Shown: positions 1 through 9,771 of the stretch, one piece after another
Position numbering within the stretch: position 1 is the first letter of the stretch
Layout of the letters: each line of letters starts with the position of its first letter
NCBI GenBank assembly: GCA_019915135.1
Contig: JAHLMK010000003.1
Span: 434,001-498,000 of the forward strand
DNA from: Strobilurus pachycystidiatus
Taxonomy: Eukaryota; Basidiomycota; Agaricomycetes; Agaricales; Physalacriaceae
Reading direction: 5' to 3'
DNA length: 64,000 bases
Translations under genes and position numbers: made by a program
The notes under the pieces: model-generated
What the model saw: the letters and a program-made list of their open reading frames with translations, nothing else
Told to the model about the DNA's origin: nothing
Database searches by the model: none

Positions 1-870
1 TCCGCAGCTCCACGCTGCAGCGACCTCGCCGGCCAACACCACGAGCAGGTGATAAATGATTGTCATCTGCATGGACCTACAACACGTGTTTCCTATTTCA
101 TGTCCATTCCGTTTGCTAAGAGAGTTCCGTTCTGCTCTACAGCAGGTTTTGAAGAGATGACATTCTGTGTTCAGTAAATTTTCAGGCATACCAATAGAGA
201 GTCCGCCTATGCATGGAAACATAGCATAGTGCACCAGGGTAATGACCTCGGGTATGGTAAAAACGCAAAGGATTGGATAATCACCTCGTATATTTTTGTG
301 ACAGTACTCTTGAACCTAATGAGTATTTAGTATCTGAAGTACCGATACAGAACAATGAGAGAGTATTATCTGAATTGATTTGGGTTCTTGATCCAGCTCT
401 GCACAGGTAGTTTTGTCCTGCTCAGCCAGTTTAACTTGTTGTGGCTGGCCATGCTACCTACTACACCACCAATTTGGTTTCATGTAAGGCGGGGAATATC
501 ATGACTTGTCTGGGCCACCGGCGCCTTGCCAAGCGGGAGCAACATCCGCGCAGGCGGCAGGTGTGAACGTAGATCCTTCGAATGCCTAATGGGCAATTCA
601 GCGTTTGCAGATCACAATACCCTGATGAACACGAACCCACCTGAAATCTACGACTCCCTTCTCCTTGACTACATTACTTCTTCAGGCTCTGACCCAACTT
701 CTCTTCCATCAACGCCTTGGCTGGACCAGGTGTTGAACACCTACACATCATACCCCACAAAAGCAATTCAGAACAACCAACCAAAAAGGACAGGACAAAA
801 GTGGAAGCCAGAACATCACCGTTACAGGCCAGTTCCAACTTATATGCCGGACCCTGCGGCGCAACTTGGT
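1..870. other. No recognisable gene
   Basis: I see no conserved domain or repeat family here. An open frame runs at 526-1050 on the plus strand (174 codons). It starts at TTG, resembles nothing I know, and runs into the GGGTC-rich DNA that I take to be the end of hAT1, so I do not call it a gene. Confidence 0.4.
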
Positions 871-1059
871 AGGGAAAAGCACGGGTCTACCCGTGAGGTT
901 GGTGGTGATGACCCGTTCCCGGACCTCACGCGGGTTGATACCCGTACCCGTCATAGCAGATCCTGGGCATACCCGGCGAGTACCTTAGAAACCCGCGTAC
1001 CTGCGGGCTCAATGTACTCCTGGAGATGGGATAATGATATAACTACCTAACGAGACGTC

Positions 1060-4000
1060 CTACTCTACCAAAGGATGCATGATTACATCAAAATCTAAAG
1101 GTAAATCTACATCTACACGGCTCTTATCCTTTCTTTCCACCTTCACGGCCCCATCCTTTGCGATAACAAGTAAGTCGTCATCGTGAACCAGCCCCATCAG
1201 AGACCAATCACCAAGGCACATCAGCGCTCGAATAGATTGAGCGCTCAGTCGATTACGCTCCCATGAAATGAGATGCCGTGCTCGACTAAATACACGCTCG
1301 ACCGGAACCAATGTAGCTGTCAAACATATCAATCAATGCCACAACATGAGAATGAGAAACCGTACCAGGAATAGTATGGAAATCCAGGGCCATCCAAGAG
1401 AGTCGTGGATAAGAAGACCGCCGGTCAACCCACCATTGCAAGACATTGTCAACGGGTTCCGTGTCAGCCTCGAGGTAACGCTCAGGCTCTTCCCAAACAG
1501 CTGGCACATGTACCTGTTTGCGCTTTGCCCAAAGCAAAGCAGCGTTCTATAGATGTAAGTCAGCATATTGAGTATGAAGATAAAAGAGAGTACAAACACT
1601 GCTAGCGGCGGGTGCATTCAAAGAAGCTGTCTCAAACACTGGCGGCAGTAAATCATTACGGTCGGCATAGTCATTGACCCAGATATTTTTGACAGTGGTC
1701 TTTGCATCAGCAATCCAGGAGGCGTCCCATGCTGCCGATGCGAAGTACTCAAGCTTGTGCGATGTGTGAAGGACTGCGGAAGTGTGAGCAAAGGAGGCTG
1801 AAGGAAGAGGAAGTGATACATACTCATTGCAACACGGTATACAGCCGTTTTGTCTGTGAGTGCATAATACTTGTTGAGGGTCCGAGAGGCCAGTACTAGG
1901 CAAGTCTTGAAGGTGTTTGAGATCAGAATTCGCTCTTCGTTGCCGCCCTGCGTGTGTAGACTGATGAGATGAGTTGTGAAAAGTTAATTGATGTCGTCAA
2001 TATAGGGAATCACGTCCGCAATAATCGGCTTGTGGGACAAGAAGTATGTTGTTGTACGCTTTAGGAACTGGAGTTGGTCTGAGTCAATACTAGTGTCCAA
2101 GATATGAAGGGAAATGAACCCACTTTGAGGATGTCGTGAATCTCTTGTAAAAGACCCCACTCCGCGTCGGAGAGCTCCCACTTTCTCAACTTATTAGCCG
2201 CATTTGCCGTGAACTCAGTGATGGCGTCCCGGTACTCAAGAGCAAAAGCCGTACGTTGAGTTCCAGCGTGTACAAATGTCGCGGGGGATAACGCAAATAC
2301 GCCGCTTGAGCTTGCGAAGGAACTTGTGCCAAGCCGGTAGAAGGAGGGTTGACAAATGTATAATCTTGAATGCAATTGTCTGTATCTACAATGGCTTCAG
2401 TCGCTGCGCGTGAGGAGGGTGATAGGAATACGCACCTTGATCAGAGCCTGGCGGATAGGCTTGATCTCTTTCTCCAGCTTCTGCTTCTGGTCCTCGTCCT
2501 GGATGACTTTGTCCTGGTCAATGATCCCGTCTTCATCATCCTTGAACTCATCTCCATGGTCTCCCTTGTCACTGCCTCCCTCGTTGTCACCTTCCAGCTC
2601 GGCATCATCATCGGCGGCAGCGGCTAACATGGCGTCCAATGCCGCTTGTTCCTCCTCAGTAAGTTTGACATCGTCTCCCTCAGCTATGCAATCCGCAGCG
2701 TCCCAAAGCTGGCCCCACTTATCCTTGTTGTCCTCGTCTTCCTCGAGCCGCTCTTCTTCATCCTCAGGTCTCACCTCATCGTCCTTCTTGCCCTTTTTCT
2801 TCCCCTTCTTCTTTTTCTGTGCTTGGGGGTCAAAGAGCCGCAAGAATGACTTGGCAACAAGGTTTACGGAGTGCGCAAAACACCACACACAAGAGTTGGT
2901 ACCTGAAAAAGTGAGAAGTGATTCTGGCAGGACGGCCGACATCTTATCCATGGACGTTGCATTGTCGGCAGTGAGGCAGCCAATCTTCAAGATGGTGAGA
3001 TAACTTCTAAAATACGTAGAGAACTCACCTTCTCATCGATGCCAAACTCCTTCAGAACGCAAGCGAACTCGCGAACAAGAGTGTCACCAGAGTGAGACTG
3101 ATGGAGGAAAGGTAGACAAGTCATGTAAGTTCAATTGAATTGTTTAGCGCTTGTGCGCGCTTACCTCGGCAATTTCGAGGAAATCAAGCAATATAATGAC
3201 AGGTTTGTCTTTTTCGTCCAGTAAGTGCGCAGTAATGGCAACGTAAGCTCCATGGACCATGGTTGCCGGCTGTCCATCCATCGGTAGCAAAATGGATGCG
3301 ACCGACATATTTCTATTGGGAAGTCAGGTAATGTTGCCTTCCTTTCTCTCTTACACTCACCTGCAGAAGCTTGGCGACGCACTAGCGTGTCCGTGCAAAT
3401 GCCTTTTTGACGTTCCGAGCAACAGTTGTGGGATGCGGGATCCAGTAGCTCGGACGGCCAGTCTTCATCAAACTCTGGAAACAGTCTCAAATGGCCGACA
3501 ACTCTCGGATACCCAGCGAACAATTTTGGCTCTGGACGAACGACATTAACCTCGGCTTGCATGTGAGTGTAGACATTACTCACCGAGATTGTGTTGCAGT
3601 ATGCTGAATGGTGAAGTAGGTACGTACGCCCGCTTTCCGTTGGCCATCAAACATGCTGGTGATACTGTGGTTACCCGCCTTTGCATGTCCTGCCAGCGTC
3701 TTGCGCACCTCATCAGGCTTCTTTCCTGACGCCATGACATTTTGGACAGCTTTCTCGCCCATGCAGGTTTTGCGAAACGCGTGACGTTTGAGCCCACTAA
3801 GTAAGTTTGCATCTTGCGTATCCTGGTACCGTCTGACATGTTCCTTGCAGTAGTTGCACCGGAATGTATGGGTATACGGGTGGGGCCCCCCTCCTTGACA
3901 GACTCAACAACTGGGTCGGCAAAGAAGCCGTAGATGGGCGAGCCCCAAGTCTTTGCCTTGTTGACTATTTTGTGGTGAGTTTGACAGTTTTTTGACCGTA

Positions 4001-4569
4001 AATGCCAGTCTCACCGAGTTTTTGCTCCTCTGTCAGCTCCCCTTTTGGCTCTTCGTCATCCACATTGATTACGCTTGGTGCACGAGAAGATTTAGACTCT
4101 GCCATGAATTGTGAGTACCGAGCAGGTAAGAGGAGCCCAAAAACTGACTTGTGCTTGCAGCGGGGCCATAAGACTTTTCCTCTTCATCCTTGGAAGCTGC
4201 ATGAGCTACGCGGTGGCGGGCAAATCTCATCATTGTCGTTGTCTTCAGTGGCCGGTTCCGACCCGGTAGGGGCTGCAGACGCCGAAGAGGGTTCCCGACG
4301 CTGTGGTAGAGGTCGGGGCCTCTGTGCTTGCTGAAGAGGCTCTGTTGGAGGGTGGTGAGCGTTCCTTTTCTCGTCAAATAGACATATTACTAACGGCGTT
4401 CAACAAGTTTTTTGACTTTGAGCATGCGCCCGCGCATGCCTTCTCCCACAGCAGCAGATGCCTTTCCTCTGCGGGATGAGGAGCCGGACGGGGTGGTATC
4501 TGATTCATTGTGCTGTCCGCCATTGCGTAAATGCTTACTAGAGCTCGCTTTCAATGCGGCGAAGGCCAT
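1060..4569 (-). pseudogene. hAT1 transposase, multi-exon relic
   Basis: Cut-and-paste DNA transposase of the hAT superfamily, read as fragments on the minus strand. A plausible start is the ATG at 4569 (MAFAALKASSSKHLRN). A short GT-AG intron follows near 4402-4347. A BED-type zinc finger lies at about 3760-3870 (CNYC followed by H-x5-C). The core region has TADNATSMDKM and CWCFAHSVNLVAK-like text at about 2850-2990, then a long Lys/Asp/Glu-rich insert (about 2450-2840). The hAT dimerisation domain (VERVFSRARHLISWERNRLS) sits at 1230-1310. The pieces fall in different frames and several joins lack clear splice sites, so I regard it as decayed. The Gypsy-1 insertion lies 28 bp upstream of the start codon and removes the native promoter. 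Confidence 0.75.
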
Positions 4570-4592
4570 GCCAAAGTGGGATTGGAGTTGGA

Positions 4593-4597
4593 GGGGT
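4593..4597. repeat. 5-bp target-site duplication of Gypsy-1 (left)
   Basis: GGGGT directly before the TG of the 5' LTR, repeated at 13262-13266 directly after the CA of the 3' LTR. Five base pairs is the usual duplication size for Ty3/Gypsy integrases. Confidence 0.95.
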
Positions 4598-5411
4598 TGT
4601 CATATCCATGCGTCATGACACAGGATCGGACCGGATCTCCAACTTACTCAGCCAGTCACGCGTCTCCTCGTGACCCCATTAATCATCCATCCTTGCCAAG
4701 TCTTGCCAAGTCCAGCCGGGCCGCTTGGACCTCCGCACGTGATCCTTTACTCAGCATCTCTACCGCCAAACTTGCCATACCCTTGACCCAGACCATGCTG
4801 CCCTTTGCCCAATACATGTGGACCTCCGCTTGTGATCTTACTTATCTCCTTATGCATCTACCTACTCAGTCCAGTATTTAAGCGCTTGTACTTTACCTAT
4901 GTTTCCTCAGTTCGAATATCAACTTAGACGCTCCAGTCTAGTCTTCATCTCTTCTTCTTGTCTGAACTCAACTTGCGGACTCCCGCTCGTTGGCCAAGAC
5001 TTACATTCTCCAACTCGCGTTGTCCTTACGGACCTCCGAGCTCATCACTTGTCTCTTTCCTCCGGGTTTGCTCTTCCTTAGCGGACCCCTGGATTCAAGG
5101 CTCGACTCAAGGGACCAACCTGCTGAACGCAGGCAGCCCTGGTTCCGGACCACCGATAATCCTCAAAACCGGGCCCCCTGCAACTCTCACCACAACCGAG
5201 GGATAGCCGGACTACCGCTTGACGGGGATCCATAGGGTTGCAGGTGTGGAAACACGTGCCAATACAGAATAGGTAAACCTTTTACCTTTTCTTTCTTTTA
5301 AACACTTCTACGCTTATTCTTTCACAGGCTCGGAGCACCGCTTGTGCTGTGCTTACCGAGAAATTCGGTTTCGGACATCCGATTGACTTGGTCTGGGGCA
5401 TGGTCTTAACA
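4598..5411 (+). repeat. Gypsy-1 5' LTR (814 bp)
   Basis: Begins TGTCATATCC and ends GTCTTAACA, the same boundaries as the 3' LTR at 12448-13261. It contains a TATA-like box at 4875-4881 and an inferred transcription start near 4909. It sits 28 bp upstream of the hAT1 transposase start codon. Confidence 0.95.
4875..4881 (+). promoter_or_regulatory. LTR promoter TATA box
   Basis: TATTTAA within the LTR. A transcript starting 30-35 nt downstream would begin close to 4909, which is where the RNA segment complementary to the primer-binding site starts. Confidence 0.6.
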
Positions 5412-5413
5412 GT

Positions 5414-5424
5414 ATATTTGAACT
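5414..5424 (+). promoter_or_regulatory. Putative self-priming primer-binding site
   Basis: ATATTTGAACT, 2 nt after the 5' LTR. It pairs over 11 nt (one G.U pair) with AGTTCGAATAT at 4909-4919, the predicted 5' end of the element's own RNA. I do not see the TGG start typical of tRNA-primed sites. In Tf1/sushi-type chromoviruses the first about 11 nt of the mRNA prime reverse transcription this way; applying that here is inference. Confidence 0.6.
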
Positions 5425-5461
5425 CTTCCTTTGAGTCAACAAGATACTGCCGTTCTCAGCC

Positions 5462-7144
5462 ATGTCTGATCACAACATTCCCCCACCCATTAATTCCTAC
5501 TTCACCAACCACAGTGTCACAGACGAGGACCTGGCGCAAACATACCTATCTACTCTGGATACGGTTGCGCAACGACGCTCTCAGGATGTCCTTTGTCGCA
5601 GGTCCATGGGTATCTCCCTCCATGCGCGGGTATCCGATATTGGTGCCATGACCCGCGCCACACCTTTCCAAGCTGCCCAAGAGTTGTTTCCCAGACAACC
5701 CCCTCTTGTCCAAGTTACGCAGCCTCCCTCTAATTCTATTCGCCCTGAAAATCCCTTTTCTCCAAAACGCTTGGCCCAGGCTGGTTTTATCTACCAGGCT
5801 ACTCCTCAAGCCGCCGGAAGGGCCGCTTTCTCACTGCACACTCCTACTCGTGGTGTGGGTATCCCCTTGCCCGAATCTGAGGCAGGGGGTGAGGAAGAGG
5901 TATCTAGCAATCCCTTCGAAGATAAACCAGGGCCAAGTGGAGATCCGGGCGAACCTGAGAAAAACGAAGGTGGAGGTGGAGGTGACGGACCACCAGGCGG
6001 TGGTGGAGGTGGAGGACTACCAGGCGGTGGTCCGCCAGGTGGTGCTGGTGGGGGTGGGGGTGGGGGTGGGGGTGGGGGTGGACCTCCTGGCGGAGGGCCA
6101 CCCAATGACCCTACTGAAGAGCCCATCGAAATTGGCCCTGATGAGCTTAAGCTCTTACGGCTGATGCGGCTCTTTAGTGACTCCATGGGTGCATCGATTG
6201 GTGCCGCGATAAAGCCTGCTAGCACCCAGCAGGTGCGGACAAAGGTTAGGGAACCCGATCCATTCAGTGGATCGGATCCCTCAAAGCTACGTGGATTCTT
6301 ACTATCCTTAAGTCTCAATTTTCAAGACCGTCCTGCAGCATTCAAGACCCAGTTCAGCAAGATCAACTATGCAATCTCGTATCTGACTGGGACTGCGCTG
6401 GGATGGTTTGAGCCGGATATTCTCCACCCAACTGCAGACCCCCCCCCGTTGTGGACTCTATCCTATGATGTCTTTGTCAGGGAACTCGAGGTCAACTTTG
6501 GACCTCATGATCCTACTGGCAGCGCTGAGGATGAACTGGAGACGCTTCGGATGCGGGATTCCGACAGGATTCTCCATTATAACGTTAAGTTTAACAACTT
6601 AGCGTCAATAATTGGATGGGACACCAATGCGCTCACACACTCCTACTATCGCGGACTACCGCCGCAAATCAAGGATGCGTTGTCACACCACGGTCGTCCT
6701 GACAATCTCAAAGACCTCCGCGCCAAATGTCAAGAAATTGACCATCGTTATTGGCAGCGGAAGGCCGAGCAACACAGGGAGCAGAAGGCATCAACTCCTT
6801 CTGGCTCTGTTAGCTCGTCGGGTACCCCCAAACCCAAACCAGCTACATCATCTTCCTCTTCGACTCCTGCCAAGTCTGACAACGCGAAAAAGGACTCGAA
6901 TTCGGGCTCTGGTGGAGCTCCGAAGGCTGAGAGACCCTACGCGGACAAGCTTGGGCCCGATGGGAAGTTGACTCCCGCTGAGAAGGCTCGGCGGATAGCC
7001 GAGAAACTCTGCCTCTTCTGTGGACTCGGGGGCCATAAGGCAGAGGACTGTAATAAGCAGAAGGCCGCTCTCAAGGCACGTGGTGCTCAAACTTCAACTT
7101 CTAAAGCTGATGCACCATCGGACGCTGCGAGTTCGAAAAAATAG
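5462..7144 (+). CDS. gag: Gypsy-1 Gag polyprotein
   Basis: Structural protein of the virus-like particle, 560 aa, from the ATG at 5462, 50 bp after the LTR. The N-terminal third is of low complexity and ends in a long Gly/Pro hinge (about residues 170-220, coding DNA 5970-6110). The retrotransposon Gag core follows (about residues 240-420), with the PDPFSGSDPSKLRGFLLSL start usual for fungal Gypsy Gag. A Ser/Pro/Lys linker comes next, then one CCHC zinc knuckle, CLFCGLGGHKAEDC (about 7009-7050), for RNA binding. The frame is intact. It ends in AAAAAATAG, where a -1 slip would enter pol. Confidence 0.92.
   Translation: MSDHNIPPPINSYFTNHSVTDEDLAQTYLSTLDTVAQRRSQDVLCRRSMGISLHARVSDIGAMTRATPFQAAQELFPRQPPLVQVTQPPSNSIRPENPFSPKRLAQAGFIYQATPQAAGRAAFSLHTPTRGVGIPLPESEAGGEEEVSSNPFEDKPGPSGDPGEPEKNEGGGGGDGPPGGGGGGGLPGGGPPGGAGGGGGGGGGGGGPPGGGPPNDPTEEPIEIGPDELKLLRLMRLFSDSMGASIGAAIKPASTQQVRTKVREPDPFSGSDPSKLRGFLLSLSLNFQDRPAAFKTQFSKINYAISYLTGTALGWFEPDILHPTADPPPLWTLSYDVFVRELEVNFGPHDPTGSAEDELETLRMRDSDRILHYNVKFNNLASIIGWDTNALTHSYYRGLPPQIKDALSHHGRPDNLKDLRAKCQEIDHRYWQRKAEQHREQKASTPSGSVSSSGTPKPKPATSSSSSTPAKSDNAKKDSNSGSGGAPKAERPYADKLGPDGKLTPAEKARRIAEKLCLFCGLGGHKAEDCNKQKAALKARGAQTSTSKADAPSDAASSKK
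7136..7144 (+). promoter_or_regulatory. Possible -1 frameshift site between gag and pol
   Basis: Six adenines (7136-7141) lie directly before the gag stop TAG (7142-7144). The pol frame is -1 relative to gag and is open across this point, reading ATA GAG AGT onward. No ATG lies near the start of the pol frame. A slip on the A run would make Gag-Pol in one step. The A run (7 A) and TAG are also present in Gypsy-2 near 36520. Confidence 0.5.
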
Positions 7145-9771
7145 AGAGTAGCTCCGATACCTTAGTGCACGATCGGAGCTACGTTGACTCCAGCAGCTGC
7201 ACATACAAGGTTGTTACTCTCAACGCCGCCGCTCTTTCCACAACCCCTTCATCCCTCGTTCTCCCTCTTACAATTCCGGACCCCCGCACTGACCTTGCAA
7301 AGGTTCGCCTTTCTGCGTTGGTCGACTCTGGGTCATCCGACTGCTTTATCGACACTCGTTTTATTCTCAAACATCACATTCCCACCTCGGATACTGCACC
7401 TGTGGAGCTCCGACTCTTGAACGGTTCATTTGGCTCTACTATCACTCAAACGGTTACCCTTACATTTACCTTTCCCTCCGGAGATCCTTTGTCTGTGACT
7501 TTCTATGTCACTCCCCTCGATTCTACCTGCGACAGTGTGCTCGGATATAACTGGCTCCACCGTTATAACCCGTTGGTTAATTGGTCGGAGAACAGTGTTG
7601 CCTTCCGGCACACCGCTACGGGTGAACCATCTGCTTTGCAAAGCTTTTATCCAGTTGATGATGCACTTTCCATAGACTCATCAGCGTCAGCGGAAGATTC
7701 GCTCTCCGCCGCTGACTTTTCCTTCGGAGATCCGCCTATACCTGACGGTCGTCCAAAAACTCCCCCTCTTGCTCCTCCTCTTCGAAAATCTAGAAAAAAG
7801 CCATCTTTTCCCTTTGAACCAATCTACGAGTACCCTCCAGGCGATCACTTCATCATTTCTTCTTCACCCAAGGTCTCTGTCATATCCGCTGCTGCGTACA
7901 TCCGCGCTTGCAAAGAGTCTGGCTCTCACCAGTTCTCAATGCGGCCTGATCCTGGTGCCTCTTTACGGGACGCCAAGGTTCAACCAGCAGACGTCTCGGA
8001 TATCCCTCCGGAGTACCGAGACTACGCAGACGTCTTCAGCGACTCTCTTTCGGAAGTGCTTCTGGAACACCGTCCTTACGACCACAAGATCAATCTTGAG
8101 GACAGGGCTCCGCTCCCCAAGCTAGGTCCCATTTATTCCCTCTCAGAAGTGGAACTCAAAGCCCTTCGAGAGTTTATAGCTGAAAACCTGGCGACTGGTT
8201 TCATCACTTCGTCGCAATCCTCTATCGGAGCCCCGGTTCTTTTTGTGCGCAAGAAGTCTGGGGACCTCCGACTCTGCATGGACTTCCGAGGCCTTAACAA
8301 GATCACGAAGAAGGATCGCTATCCACTCCCTCTCATCACGGACCCCCTTGACACCGCTCGTTCTGCCAAGATCTATACAAAGATGGACATCCGACACGCC
8401 TATCATCTTATTCGGATAGCCGAAGGCGATGAATGGAAGATTTCTTTCCGTACCCGTTATGGATCTTTCGAGTGGAGAGTTATGCCCGAGGGGCTGACCA
8501 ATGCACCAGCTACGTTTCAACGTTTTGTTAACGACATCTTCTCTGATATGCTCGATGTATCAGTTGTCGTCTACCTTGACGATATCTTGGTCTACTCCAA
8601 CAACATGGAGGACCACGTCAAGAACGTTCGAGAGGTGCTCAAGTGGCTCCACGCTCATGGGCTTTTCCTCAAACTCTCCAAGTGCGAGTTTCACCAGGAC
8701 ACTGTCGAGTACCTTGGTTTCATCATGTCCCCGGAGGGCCTCCGGATGTCCGACGATAAAGTCAAAGCTATCGTGGACTGGCCGGAGCCCCGCAAAGTTA
8801 AGGATGTCCAGTCTTTTCTTGGTTTTGCCAACTTCTACCGACACTTCATAGAGGGTTACTCCGAAATTGCTAGGCCGCTCACTCGCCTTACAAAAAAGGA
8901 CCTCAAATGGAGTTTCGGAGATCCGGAACGCTCTGCCTTTGTTGCTCTCAAGGAGGCTTTCACTCGGGCGCTTCTCGCTCATTGGCAACCTGGACGCCAA
9001 CTTGTTGTTGAAACCGACGCCTCCGACTACGCCATTGCGGCTGTCCTATCCATCATCGGTGACGATGATGACCTTCATCCCACTGCATTTCATTCTCGCA
9101 GTCTCACCCCTCCGGAGCTCAACTACGACGTTCACAATAAGGAACTCCTTTCCATTTTTGACTCTTTTCAAGAGTGGCGTCACTATCTGGAGGGTCCGGC
9201 TTTCCCTGTTGACGTGGTAACAGACCACAAGAACCTGGAGTATTTCTCAACAACCAAGCTCCTCACTCGTCGCCAGGTTCGGTGGTCCGAGTACCTTTCC
9301 GCGTTCAACATGGTCATTTGTTTCCGGCCTGGCTCTAAAGGCGGGAAGCCGGACGCTCTCACTAGGCGTTGGGACGTTTACGCGCGAGATGACAGTTCAT
9401 ATGCAGCGGTGAATCCGCACAACTTCAGGCCAGTCTTCACCCAGGAGCAGTTATCCTCCTCACTGCGCGCCACCTATTTAGAATATCCTGTCCTTCGGGC
9501 CTCCGTCATCATGGATCTGGAGTCTCTGCACTCCGATATCAAGAACTCCTACGACGAGGATCCGGAAGTCCAAGCGGGACTAGCCCTTGCAGGTGATCCC
9601 TCTAATTCTCGATGGACCTCCGATGATGCAGGTCTACTTAGGTTGGACGGCCGCATTTATGTTCCCAACTCTCCTCCGTCTTCATCACGATCATGTCCTT
9701 GCTGGCCACTTTGGTCAGAATTGCACCCTCGAGTTAATCCGGCGGGGTTACACTTGGCCCAAGATTTGTGA
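7141..9771 (+). CDS. pol: Gypsy-1 Pol, protease-RT-RNase H part (broken 3' end)
   Basis: Reverse-transcribes the element's RNA. The aspartic protease has its active site LVDSGSSDCF at about 7318-7347. The RT domain (about 8040-8760) has LRLCMDFRGLNKITKKDRYP and the catalytic YLDDILVYS (YLDD at 8572-8583). RNase H follows (ETDASDYAIAAVLS, catalytic Asp codon 9016-9018; TDHKNLEYF about 9220). There is no ATG start, which fits expression as a Gag-Pol fusion by frameshift at 7136-7144. After about 9670 the frame leaves the family sequence and ends at 9771, because the integrase continues in the next frame. Confidence 0.9.
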   Translation: MESSSDTLVHDRSYVDSSSCTYKVVTLNAAALSTTPSSLVLPLTIPDPRTDLAKVRLSALVDSGSSDCFIDTRFILKHHIPTSDTAPVELRLLNGSFGSTITQTVTLTFTFPSGDPLSVTFYVTPLDSTCDSVLGYNWLHRYNPLVNWSENSVAFRHTATGEPSALQSFYPVDDALSIDSSASAEDSLSAADFSFGDPPIPDGRPKTPPLAPPLRKSRKKPSFPFEPIYEYPPGDHFIISSSPKVSVISAAAYIRACKESGSHQFSMRPDPGASLRDAKVQPADVSDIPPEYRDYADVFSDSLSEVLLEHRPYDHKINLEDRAPLPKLGPIYSLSEVELKALREFIAENLATGFITSSQSSIGAPVLFVRKKSGDLRLCMDFRGLNKITKKDRYPLPLITDPLDTARSAKIYTKMDIRHAYHLIRIAEGDEWKISFRTRYGSFEWRVMPEGLTNAPATFQRFVNDIFSDMLDVSVVVYLDDILVYSNNMEDHVKNVREVLKWLHAHGLFLKLSKCEFHQDTVEYLGFIMSPEGLRMSDDKVKAIVDWPEPRKVKDVQSFLGFANFYRHFIEGYSEIARPLTRLTKKDLKWSFGDPERSAFVALKEAFTRALLAHWQPGRQLVVETDASDYAIAAVLSIIGDDDDLHPTAFHSRSLTPPELNYDVHNKELLSIFDSFQEWRHYLEGPAFPVDVVTDHKNLEYFSTTKLLTRRQVRWSEYLSAFNMVICFRPGSKGGKPDALTRRWDVYARDDSSYAAVNPHNFRPVFTQEQLSSSLRATYLEYPVLRASVIMDLESLHSDIKNSYDEDPEVQAGLALAGDPSNSRWTSDDAGLLRLDGRIYVPNSPPSSSRSCPCWPLWSELHPRVNPAGLHLAQDL

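Noticed and set aside
526..1050. 174-codon open frame at the left edge
   Set aside because: TTG start, no recognised domain, runs into hAT1 terminal repeats.
5806..6318. Pro-rich frame on the minus strand opposite the Gag hinge
   Set aside because: Shadow of the Gly-rich codons of gag; no independent support.
7165..7167. GTG at 7165 as the start of pol
   Set aside because: Non-ATG initiation is unlikely in a fungus, and the frame is open upstream to the gag stop, which fits frameshifting better.
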